Positions 58,701 to 64,000 of a stretch of 64,000 nucleotides of DNA are shown here, in pieces. Position numbers and translations under genes: made by a program. The number at the start of each line of letters is the position of its first letter. The first letter of the stretch is position 1. The notes below the pieces were generated by a model. The model made no database searches. It was not told the DNA's origin and saw only the letters and a program-made list of their open reading frames with translations. The stretch is from Amphibalanus amphitrite (Eukaryota; Arthropoda; Thecostraca; Balanomorpha; Balanidae), in the NCBI RefSeq assembly GCF_019059575.1, contig NW_024881615.1:806001-870000 (forward strand), written 5' to 3'.

Positions 58701-60608
58701 CCGCACCTGTCGGCCCTACGTGCCAGGGTAGGTCGGACCGTGGGTGTGTGGTATATCCTGTACGAACAGTAAAATGATTGTATCTTACATTGCAATGAGC
58801 CAAGGCAATGAACTATGAAGTGCATTTATCAGTGTTAACGATCGATAGTGATCTGTTTGTTTGCGTAGTAGAAATGTATACCTCAGGTTTGTATTTCTTG
58901 AAAGCCTCATGTTTGTTTTGTTTAAAGTAAAATATTTTGTTTGAAGTTTTATTAATTAGTGCATGCATATTGCACAGTCTCTGCTTGCACGTTCTACATT
59001 GTACACTGAGTAGCAAAACAGTAAACACTGAGTAGTAAAACATTAAACGCATGCTGATTTATTCCCCACTGCGTGGTTTCAGCCTGCTGCAGGACGTGAC
59101 GGGCTCCCAGACGGGTATCTGCGACAGCTCAGTACTCAGGAGGAAGGTGGCGGCCACCTGGGGTCAGGCGCTCCACCTGGGCTGTAACGTCAAACTGCCC
59201 GAGCAGAGGTCGCACCAGCCGATCGACTGGTACCTCTGGAACAAGGAGCGCGGGCGGCACAGGTCAGTGACATACTGTATATCACAGCAGAGTGCAGGTG
59301 CATAATTTCAGAGGGCTAGATATCCTCGGCAGCTGTCCTTCCGACACGTGGAGAGCTGGGTAAAATCAGTGCTCGCTGGTGGCTTGTGACATTTGATCGT
59401 GTCCGGGCGTCCCGACCTAGACATCACATCTGATCTGTGACCCTCGACTTTCGATCTACCTGCGTGGTCAATGATCTGGGCCTGTAGCCGATTGTCTAAC
59501 CCATGCCCCACCCCGTTACCAACCCCACAGGCTGGAGCCGAGCCCCTCCAAGTACGTGCCAACGGTGGGCGGAGGAGTGGTGGTCCTGTCTGCTACTGAG
59601 CAGGACGCCGGCCGGTATGAGGCGCGCCTCGGGGAGGACCTGCTCTGCGTGTACACAGTCACAGTGGACACCCACCGCTGTTCGGCGCCCGACAAGTCGC
59701 AGGTACGGCCGCGAGAAAGGCACTCGAAGTCGAGGAAGGCGTTCCGCTATTACGCATCAAAACGACGTTACGACATGCTAGTTGGTTGAATTTGTTGAGT
59801 TGAATATTGATCCTGGGTGGTGACCTGTTAGCTAGTAACAGATAGTAAGGTATCACGATGTTTATTGATTTTCAATACCTTTCGATCTAAGAAGTGTAGG
59901 CCTGAACCAATGTGTTGTGTATGCCTGCTGAGTGCTGACGTTTGGTGATGGCGTTTCAGGAGTACCAGAAAGTCTACGCCGACTGGTGCAACCAGTTTGA
60001 AAAGTACAAAAGTGCCATGAAAGCATGGGAGAATAAGCAAGCGGTGAGTCTAATAGACCTAAGCCACTGTTAACCGTCATTGTGAGATTGCCTGGATGAC
60101 GGACTTATCATTAGACTGTGTCTGAATGGCAAAAATATAAAGCATGTGTGTACTGTGTAATATTGTACCGCTTGTCACTTTAATTTTGCGGCCAATTCGC
60201 AACAGCGGAGACTGCGGCTTTCGGTCTCGTGAAACGTCCGCGCACGCATTAGTTTTGCTGTCAAATCATAGATGGCGCTAGTATAAACGCCTGAAGTTAT
60301 ACTGTACCGCATAGCACATATCTGCCGTTGAAGCGTGCTTCGATGGCTATGCAACTCGCGACGACCGCGAAAATAGTTTTAAGGGGAGGCAGTATTGTTC
60401 GAATTAATGTTTTGTTGTTTTAGAATGTGTTTAGGACAGACGGTCGTTTGCAGCCTTTCTGTGAACTGTAGACTGCTTCCTGTTATTGGAACCGGTAACA
60501 TGACCGATCATCGCTTGATTTCAGCAATGTCGGGGTCAGAACCGGGGCGTCAACCAGAACTCGCACTCAAACGACATACATCAGCAGCCGCCTCCGCCGC
60601 CAATCTGA
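28688..60608 (+). CDS. Sema2a: Sema2a-type secreted semaphorin (16 exons; 5' coding exon not found)
   Basis: Class-2 semaphorins are secreted axon-guidance ligands that act through plexin B-type receptors in arthropods. Sixteen exons, listed separately, total 2027 nt. After the 2 nt completing a split codon, they give one open frame of 674 residues ending in TGA at 60606-60608. Fly Sema2a is about 720 residues, so roughly 50 N-terminal residues, including the signal peptide, are missing here. Domain order is Sema (exons 1 to 12), PSI with DPYCGW (exon 12), one Ig domain (exons 13-14), then a short basic/polar tail with no membrane segment. Hallmarks include [40 protein letters not shown] and DPYCGW. 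Every junction is GT/AG and every phase agrees. Identification is from remembered family sequence, not a search. The call of a class-2 secreted semaphorin is very secure; orthology to Sema2a rather than Sema2b is less so. Confidence 0.96.
32910..33069. mobile_element. 160-bp hAT MITE
   Basis: Left end CAGTAGCGGCGGAAC; right end contains GTTCCGCCAC followed by ATAATATG. The 8-bp duplication ATGGGCAC lies at 32902-32909 and 33070-33077. It includes a 13-nt G-run. Too small to code. Confidence 0.8.
35490..36330. repeat. Probable relic of an AGGTCA-type TTAA element
   Basis: Has the internal phrases of that group (GATATGCAATATGT, clusters of TGACCT/AGGTCA, a G-A-C-G-T-C-A box), but I found no TTAA borders or G/C hairpins. 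The edges are approximate. Confidence 0.4.
37541..37592 (+). CDS. Sema2a: Sema2a exon 2 (52 nt)
   Basis: Completes the split Met codon and reads [17 protein letters not shown], matching the DRVF...IS...C stretch of fly Sema2a. It is flanked by tgtgtttcag and the donor gtaagt. It follows an 8.8-kb intron and ends in phase 0. Confidence 0.92.
37879..40105 (+). mobile_element. E-box-palindrome repeat, copy B2 (interrupted)
   Basis: The two parts, 37879-38531 and 40067-40105, are contiguous in copy B3 but split here by a TTAA element. Perfect palindromes CTGCACGTGCGCACGTGCAG lie at 38062-38081 and 38189-38208. A (CCGG)n-like block lies at about 38485-38512. Orientation is opposite to B3. Confidence 0.75.
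38536..40062. mobile_element. TTAA-flanked AGGTCA-rich element, second family
   Basis: TTAA lies at 38532-38535 and 40063-40066. Termini are CCTTCCAGGCGGTGGG and, inverted, CCCGGCAGGCGGTGGG, each followed by a G-run / T-rich or A-rich loop / C-run hairpin. About 15 TGACCT/AGGTCA half-sites, mostly at 39535-39900. Sequence otherwise unlike the 24710 family. The empty site is visible in copy B3. 1527 bp, no transposase frame. Confidence 0.87.
42350..42412 (+). CDS. Sema2a: Sema2a exon 3 (63-nt exon)
   Basis: Reads [20 protein letters not shown] then Q, matching the family pattern of an LEP-type stretch followed by C-V-S-K-G-K. The acceptor is ctttttcag after a T-run and the donor is gtgagtg. 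It begins and ends in phase 0 and is exactly 21 codons, so skipping it would keep the frame. It is flanked at a distance by inverted repeat copies (see findings). Confidence 0.92.
43441..43922 (+). repeat. TAGGG pentamer array 1 with (AAT)n insert
   Basis: TAGGG tandem repeats at 43441-43615 and 43712-43922, separated by a short unique stretch and an (AAT)n microsatellite at 43683-43710. The plus strand is G-rich. Confidence 0.92.
44675..45128 (+). repeat. TAGGG/TAGTG pentamer array 2
   Basis: Blocks of TAGTG alternate with blocks of TAGGG, broken by GGTTGAGTTAAAATAGGGCC at about 44865. The block order is duplicated within the array. Confidence 0.92.
45880..46195 (+). repeat. TAGGG/TAGTG pentamer array 3
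   Basis: TAGGG block, TAGTG block, then a higher-order repeat of GTAGGAGTAGGG and AGAGTAGGAG words. Confidence 0.9.
46196..46684 (+). repeat. TTTGCGGCGGGCGGCC array
   Basis: About 490 bp of degenerate TTTTGCGGCGGGCGG words of 18 to 35 nt, abutting the last TAGGG array. Long reading frames on both strands here come from the absence of stop triplets in the repeat and are not genes. Confidence 0.88.
47461..47957. mobile_element. Short TTAA-flanked MITE (copy 2)
   Basis: TTAA lies at 47457-47460 and 47958-47961. Termini are AGGGACTATCCCACCTT and, inverted, AGGAACTATCCCACCTT. Length is 497 bp. Same family as 5811-6289. It lacks the AGGTCA clusters and G/C hairpins of the larger TTAA elements. 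Confidence 0.78.
47992..48028 (+). repeat. (CACACG)n microsatellite
   Basis: Alternating CACACA and CGCACA units, about 37 bp. Confidence 0.9.
50114..50800 (-). mobile_element. E-box-palindrome repeat, copy B3 (uninterrupted)
   Basis: Minus-strand copy of the 37879 repeat, with GTTAATCTAAGG intact at about 50149-50160 where B2 carries the TTAA insertion. The palindrome CTGCACGTGCGCACGTGCAG lies at 50471-50490, with a one-base variant at 50598-50617. Confidence 0.8.
50918..51025 (+). CDS. Sema2a: Sema2a exon 4
   Basis: Reads [13 protein letters not shown] and then [17 protein letters not shown] over 36 codons, a highly conserved Sema-domain segment. The acceptor is gttccag and the donor gtaagt. 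It starts and ends in phase 0. Confidence 0.96.
51276..52181. mobile_element. TTAA-flanked AGGTCA-rich element, third family
   Basis: TTAA lies at 51272-51275 and 52182-52185. Near-perfect termini are CCCTCGCCCGCACATG. G-run/C-run hairpins (GTGGTTGCCAC and GTGGCAACCAC cores) lie just inside both ends. By eye there are about 13 AGGTCA/TGACCT half-sites. It sits in the intron between Sema2a exons 4 and 5. 906 bp, no coding frame. Confidence 0.87.
52894..53164 (+). CDS. Sema2a: Sema2a exon 5 (largest exon)
   Basis: Begins [11 protein letters not shown] and continues through [49 protein letters not shown] and [11 protein letters not shown] and NST are potential N-glycosylation sites. The acceptor is tttcacag and the donor gtaagt. 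It ends in phase 1. Confidence 0.97.
53439..53541 (+). CDS. Sema2a: Sema2a exon 6
   Basis: Reads (K)[19 protein letters not shown] then [15 protein letters not shown], the classic semaphorin motif before the conserved arginine-rich junction. The acceptor is tgttacag and the donor gtgagt. It starts in phase 1 and ends in phase 2. Confidence 0.97.
54168..54295 (+). CDS. Sema2a: Sema2a exon 7
   Basis: Reads [20 protein letters not shown], then [20 protein letters not shown]. This is the Sema signature with two conserved cysteines and an NCS sequon. The acceptor is tgtttcag and the donor gtgagt, with a split Gln codon C|AG to the next exon. Confidence 0.97.
54785..54897 (+). CDS. Sema2a: Sema2a exon 8
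   Basis: Reads [20 protein letters not shown] then [17 protein letters not shown], a Sema-domain strand pair with the conserved SA-hydrophobic-C motif. The acceptor is gtgtttcag. The donor, gttcgt, is the weakest in the gene. It ends in phase 0. Confidence 0.95.
54933..55170 (+). repeat. Minisatellite of about 42-bp GAGATCGTCCCCG units
   Basis: Roughly six degenerate units, each starting GAG(A/G)T(C/T)GTCCC and ending GG(T/C)GGGGT. It lies in the intron after Sema2a exon 8. Confidence 0.75.
55914..56037 (+). CDS. Sema2a: Sema2a exon 9
   Basis: Reads [20 protein letters not shown] and then [17 protein letters not shown], with the PEPRPG-C-VND motif conserved in semaphorins. The acceptor is ccctcag and the donor gtgcgt. 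It ends in phase 1. Confidence 0.96.
57085..57261 (+). CDS. Sema2a: Sema2a exon 10
   Basis: Reads [17 protein letters not shown], then [18 protein letters not shown] and EYTVYYAG, a late Sema-propeller blade. The acceptor is a C/T tract ending acag and the donor is gtgagc. It ends in phase 1. Confidence 0.95.
57689..57816 (+). CDS. Sema2a: Sema2a exon 11
   Basis: Reads (N)[10 protein letters not shown] and then [20 protein letters not shown]. The G-x-VYKIV strand and the E-P-V/I-x-x-M-x-I-S stretch are typical of the last Sema blade. The acceptor is gttcccag and the donor gtcagt. It ends in phase 0. Confidence 0.94.
58576..58727 (+). CDS. Sema2a: Sema2a exon 12: end of Sema and PSI domain
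   Basis: Reads [20 protein letters not shown], then a cysteine-rich PSI domain with [26 protein letters not shown] is the diagnostic semaphorin/plexin PSI motif. The acceptor is the short ggccgcag and the donor gtaggt. It ends in phase 2. Confidence 0.96.
59083..59262 (+). CDS. Sema2a: Sema2a exon 13: first half of Ig domain
   Basis: Reads [20 protein letters not shown], then [12 protein letters not shown] and [11 protein letters not shown]. The LGC cysteine is the B-strand Ig cysteine and DWYLW the C-strand tryptophan region. The acceptor is ggtttcag and the donor gtcagt. Confidence 0.95.
59531..59702 (+). CDS. Sema2a: Sema2a exon 14: second half of Ig domain
   Basis: Reads [20 protein letters not shown], then [19 protein letters not shown] and [10 protein letters not shown]. 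The D-A-G-x-Y motif marks the Ig F strand, but the residue two after Tyr is Ala (codon GCG) where Ig folds normally carry Cys. The acceptor is ccccacag and the donor gtacgg. It ends in phase 0. Confidence 0.95.
59960..60043 (+). CDS. Sema2a: Sema2a exon 15
   Basis: Reads [20 protein letters not shown] then KAWENKQA, 28 codons of charged, probably helical sequence just after the Ig domain. This stretch is strongly conserved in insect Sema2a. The acceptor is gcgtttcag and the donor gtgagt. Confidence 0.95.
60525..60608 (+). CDS. Sema2a: Sema2a terminal coding exon with stop
   Basis: Reads [17 protein letters not shown], then [10 protein letters not shown] and TGA. The leading Q-C-x-x-x-N resembles the start of the fly Sema2a tail, while the proline run is specific to this gene. 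The acceptor is ttgatttcag and phase 0 matches exon 15. No membrane segment or GPI signal is visible, consistent with a secreted class-2 protein. Confidence 0.9.
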   Translation, partial: QCRGQNRGVNQNSHSNDIHQQPPPPPI

Positions 60609-61612
60609 GTGCCTTGGCGTACCTCCGTGCGACTGTGTGACGTCAGACCTGTCAGCGTGAGAGCCAATCAAAACAGCGCGGCCGATAGAGTGCGCCAGTG
60701 ACAGTACTGACTGGCTGGAGCCATCTGACTCAGTGATTGGTGATGAAGTTGGCGGGCTCACGAGTGAGACTGCTGACATGGGAGACACCCGGGACTCGCG
60801 AGAGCCCGGATGCAGGTGGCGATGGACGCAAAAGATCGCCAATACTCGGCGCTTCTCGCGCTCAGCTGTGATGATCAGTGCTACTTCAAGCTCGCTTTGT
60901 GGATGATGATGGCAGCAGTCCGACCACAATGACGACTATAAGTGCGTGAGATTTTGTTATGCGTATCGTACACAATGCTTTTGCGCTGAATGTGTGTCAG
61001 CGTGGGAGGCATAAACTGCTTCGGATGATGAGTTGATTGTACGCTGGATAATCATGTCATATTCCGTTCGCCGTGAGAGTGAAGTGAGCTGTTGTGAAGG
61101 CCCGTCTGGTCACTGGTGTCTTCCATGTTTGGGGCGTGTGTGCCGGGCTGACCCCGGCACGAGGAAGGCTCTAGAGCAGCAGCTGGCGTCAACCGGACGT
61201 TCTATAACGGGTGCTGAAGAATGGGTGGGTGACCACTGACCAGTGCCGCCGGGACCGCTGGGTCTGCCCCCAGGGGCCCGTACGCCACCCTCGGGTAGGT
61301 GGCAGCGACGATCATTTGACACGATGCTCAGCTCATGCGGGCATCCTGTATATGAGCCGTAGATGTGAGGTACTATGTGCTGAATTGACTTCATAATAAC
61401 AAATATCATCGAGTATCACACTGTCTATTATCACTGTAATGTCGTTAATCGTGAGCTCAACAGATAACAGACAAGAGTTCACCATTGCTACCAATTCTGT
61501 GCCCCGACCACCTAACTTTCTTGTCTCCTCTCCTACCTGCTGAGCGTATTCACGATTCAAGTATGCATCCGCTTGGCCTTGGCCACTAGCCCTTGTCCCC
61601 CCCCCCGACACT

Positions 61613-61700
61613 CTGGCCCTCCCTGGTAGCTCAGTTTGAAAGAAGGTTGGATCTCAAACCTGACTGGGGTGGTAAGAGCTCGGTTCGAGCCGTCTAGGTG
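61613..61700 (+). other. tRNA-like pol III box pair (SINE head or tRNA relic)
   Basis: TAGCTCAGTTTG fits the A-box and GGTTCGAGCC fits most of the B-box, about 45 nt apart. The flanking 7-nt arms do not pair, so it is not a functional tRNA. It could be the head of a tRNA-derived SINE. Confidence 0.3.
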
Positions 61701-62303
61701 ACTGACATTTCTCCTCACTGGGACGATCTGGCAGTCAGTAGCAGTGATTTCATTAAGGAACAGACGATTATGGTGAGACGCCAAGCATGACTTTATTTGC
61801 CGTCGACCTGTGGACCGCGTAGTTCCCGTTCTGTTGGAGGGTACAAAGGCCCGTGCAGTTGTGCGGCAATGTCGATTCAACGTGGATATCTACATTACCA
61901 ATTGTCATTCATCTTATATCTTAGATATAGATAGCATGATCATCTTAGATACAGCTATCGGAAAAGTAACGAAAAGCAGCATTTATCTTTGAGCAGCGTG
62001 TATATTGTCAACTGAGCCCCATAACACACACCCCACCAAGATAACATGTCGATGGTAAAACCACTCATCACGAAATCACAACGGCCCGAGGGCCAGGAGT
62101 GGTCACCGTTTGCATCGCATCAACACCGCGCAATGAAAGTCACAGCGAACACAAGACACCAACCTAATGAAGGCCTGTCTCAATAGCCTTGGACCGCTGC
62201 GTCCTTCGATGGCTAAACACGGGGACGGTACAGACCAAACCAAATCCACATGACAGAGGCAAGAACATCGAAACCCGCTTCCCGCATGGCTATTCAGGGC
62301 AGC

Positions 62304-62309
62304 TTTATT
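62304..62309 (-). promoter_or_regulatory. Candidate poly(A) signal for the minus-strand gene
   Basis: TTTATT on the plus strand is AATAAA on the minus strand, about 415 nt beyond the stop. A second candidate lies at 61792-61797. No equally good signal was seen for Sema2a in 60609-61600. Confidence 0.3.
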
Positions 62310-62723
62310 TTACACGTTTCCGAAAGATGGCTGTAGGAATACCTTGAAAGAATAACAACCAAGGCATCGATCCAAATCTATCGTCTTGCTCCTTGCGAGA
62401 CACACAATGAGCACGGTATCATTGAAGTAACAGTGACCTTTCCACTTACGATAGACAATCCTGTCGTCATTCGTTTTTAAAGCCATATAAACTCAAACAC
62501 TCAAGCATCTTGGTCTGGTGAATCCTGGTTCATCCAGATCCTGGTTATCTCCTCAAAGTTCCTGGTCATCTGAAAGCTCCAGTATCTAGCACTTCTACGA
62601 TAATGAACATAACATGACATTTCCGCAGACAAATGACTCCCGTCCCATCCTCCCGCATACAACATATCACCCACGAACCCAACGTATACCTTCCACTTCC
62701 TACCCAGTCTCCAGTGAGACGAC

Positions 62724-62869
62724 TCAATTCGAGGGTGTCTGTGGAGGGCCGGCTGTCCTCGGGTCGGCTGGGGCCTCCAGGTCGTGACAGCAGTGTACCA
62801 CCCAGCGGGCGTTCGGGTTCTCTTGGTAACAGTCGAGAAGCACCGCGCAGTGCTCCAGGCGCCGCTCGC
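62724..62869 (-). CDS. Unidentified gene, terminal exon D
   Basis: The acceptor is cgttcctcag. It completes a Gly codon in phase and reads ERRLEHCAVLLDCYQENPNA, then RWVVHCCHDLEAP and a proline-rich end QTPSN with TGA at 62726-62724. The phase match to exon C is the main support. Confidence 0.7.
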
Positions 62870-64000
62870 CTGAGGAACGCCGCAGGAGGGGCTCAGTCAA
62901 ATGAGCGGGTAATTGCAGTGTACACCGGACGGGTTGAATGGGTATTACAAATTTTATGGTATCGATATATTCACGCAGACGTGTTATAATGACAGACGGA
63001 ATTTCTATGGAACTTCTCACAAAATGCACAAGCTTGATGTCAAACATTTGTCGAGGAAACAGCAAACAAGGTGACTAAGACGCACTGAATTGCGAGCGAG
63101 GAAGCCATACTGAGAAGAACATGTTGATATCATCGACGTGAAGCTCGATCCCACCTACCTATGTTTCCGCCGTGCTCGTGCAGGAAGTGGGTCTGCAGTG
63201 CCGTCGCCAAGTCGACCCTCCGTCTGAGGCTGCAGACGGTGCCGACCTCCGGTGACGGCGCCGTCGAGTGACGCCGCCGCTCCTGACGAACTCGACAGGA
63301 GGTGTCCGGCAGCGCCACCTCGCGGAGACAGCTGGCGGACAGGGGGCGGCACCGTCAGGGGAATACTCAACATGGAACCTTCAACGCCAGCATAGGACAC
63401 GAACACCAGAAGAACGTTATCGTTATAGCAACAGCACGACCGTGCCTATCAATCAACTGCGGTCTCATCTTTTGCATGCATTTAACATCGCCCTACCAGA
63501 TCATCACTCCAAGACAAAAAAAAAAAAACGTTCCACCGATCCCCTCTAGGCTCTAAATCCCGGGTGTCTCCGCTCGATCGTTTCCGCAGTAGGGACCCAC
63601 CTGGCGACCAGGTCCCCGGCGGTAGTGTCTGCCTCCAGCCGGATGGGCCAGCTGGGCCGTCCGAACTGATCAGCCGACACGCGCAGTACTCCCTCCTGAA
63701 AGTCCACCTCGTTATCGATCTTCCTCACGATGGCCGTGTCCCGGCGTCGGAGCAGCTTCTTCATCTGGGTCAGAGAAAAAGAAAGAGAGAAAGAAAAAAG
63801 TCAGAAGAGTCGGATATGGTAACATCTCGACGTGACGAGGATCAGTAGACATAAAACACACGCTAACAGAGGTCATCACTATTTAAGCCGATTTTTTTTT
63901 TTAATTTTGCATCAAGCGCATCTTTACTCACCGGTCCAGCCGAGTCGCGTCTGGCCCGTTCGTACAGCTCCTCCTCGTGCTGGTGCCGCACCTGACGCAC
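62724..64000 (-). CDS. 3' part of an unidentified gene, four exons, RA/ubiquitin-like segment
   Basis: Four minus-strand exons (63932-64000, 63601-63764, 63159-63331, 62724-62869) join in perfect phase into 183 residues and a TGA. The 5' part lies beyond the window. A charged EEL-rich stretch leads into RRRDTAIVRKID, then EGVLRVSADQF...PIRLEADTTAGDLVASCLREV. The latter resembles the opening strands and first helix of a Ras-association or other ubiquitin-like fold. The C-terminal part contains LEHCAVLLDCY and RWVVHCCHDLEA. I do not recognise the family. Coding status is supported by four consistent splice pairs and third-position GC bias. It is transcribed towards Sema2a, with the two stop codons 2.1 kb apart. 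Confidence 0.8.
63159..63331 (-). CDS. Unidentified gene, exon C
   Basis: The acceptor is ctgtccgccag. One base completes a Ser codon, then it reads CLREVALPDTSCRVRQERRR and later VDLATALQTHFLHEHGGNI. The donor is gtaggt, leaving one base. Confidence 0.75.
63601..63764 (-). CDS. Unidentified gene, exon B
   Basis: It follows a long pyrimidine tract ending gacccag. It starts MKKLLRRRDTAIVRKIDNEV and contains EGVLRVSADQFGRPSWPIRL. The donor is gtgggt after 54 codons plus 2 nt. The first codon being ATG is probably chance, because phase 0 continues from exon A. Confidence 0.78.
63932..64000 (-). CDS. Unidentified gene, exon A (runs off window)
   Basis: Twenty-three codons with HQHEEELYERARRDSAGP at the end, then donor gtgagt. 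It is charged and probably helical or coiled. It ends in phase 0, and its start lies outside the window. Confidence 0.75.

Larger units (their letters stand above)
60609..62723. other. Sema2a 3' UTR and convergent intergenic region
   Basis: No open frame with support. It holds a tRNA-like promoter pair near 61625-61692 and candidate minus-strand poly(A) signals. The 3' end of the Sema2a transcript cannot be fixed. Confidence 0.6.

Noticed and set aside
61613-61700. Functional tRNA gene
   Set aside because: A- and B-box-like words are present but the acceptor arms do not pair and no clean anticodon stem forms.

Overview
The window is animal (metazoan) nuclear DNA, most likely arthropod and possibly crustacean. 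The organism call rests on one clearly recognised gene, a secreted class-2 semaphorin of the Sema2a type. It is split into short exons with canonical GT/AG junctions and long introns loaded with transposons. There is no operon structure, no bacterial-style gene density and no reverse transcriptase or capsid frame that I could see. The species cannot be fixed from the sequence alone.

Layout. (1) 1-1901 is gene-free, with a CpG-rich stretch at about 1590-1910. (2) 1902-16898 is a nest of DNA transposons. An outer hAT-type element (8-bp target duplication GCCGTGCC at both ends) is interrupted by a second hAT-type element (2396-16756, duplication TACGGAAT). That element in turn holds a CACTG-ended element (2822-5179), a 4.6-kb hAT element (5336-9937, duplication AGCGAGAT) with its own passengers, a copy of an E-box-rich repeat (10231-11106), a GC-rich 2-kb stretch, a second CACTG element (13333-14905), a 301-bp hAT MITE (14974-15274, duplication TCCAACAC) and a GGAGCC-rich hAT-like element (15685-16291). 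(3) 16907-24705 has no gene I can support. (4) 24706-28341 holds two inverted copies of a TTAA-flanked element packed with AGGTCA half-sites, one of them hit by a 211-bp MITE. (5) 28688-60608 is Sema2a on the + strand: 16 exons that join in one frame of 674 codons plus a stop. The signal-peptide exon was not found. (6) 60609-62723 is intergenic or 3' UTR. (7) 62724-64000 is the 3' end of an unidentified gene on the - strand, convergent with Sema2a. Four exons join in perfect phase, and one part resembles a Ras-association or ubiquitin-like fold.

The Sema2a introns carry an inverted pair of E-box repeats (37879-40105 and 50114-50800) flanking the 63-nt exon 3, a TTAA element inserted in the first of these, a three-unit macrosatellite of about 1.2-kb units with G-quadruplex-prone TAGGG arrays (42888-46900), another TTAA/AGGTCA element (51276-52181), and smaller MITEs.

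The most unusual theme is a set of TTAA-flanked, non-coding elements of several sequence-distinct families. They share one design: a CCC-starting inverted terminus, then a poly-G/poly-C hairpin, then an interior dense in AGGTCA/TGACCT nuclear-receptor half-sites. Five of them lie in or near one developmental gene, which could bear on its hormone-linked regulation; that last step is inference.
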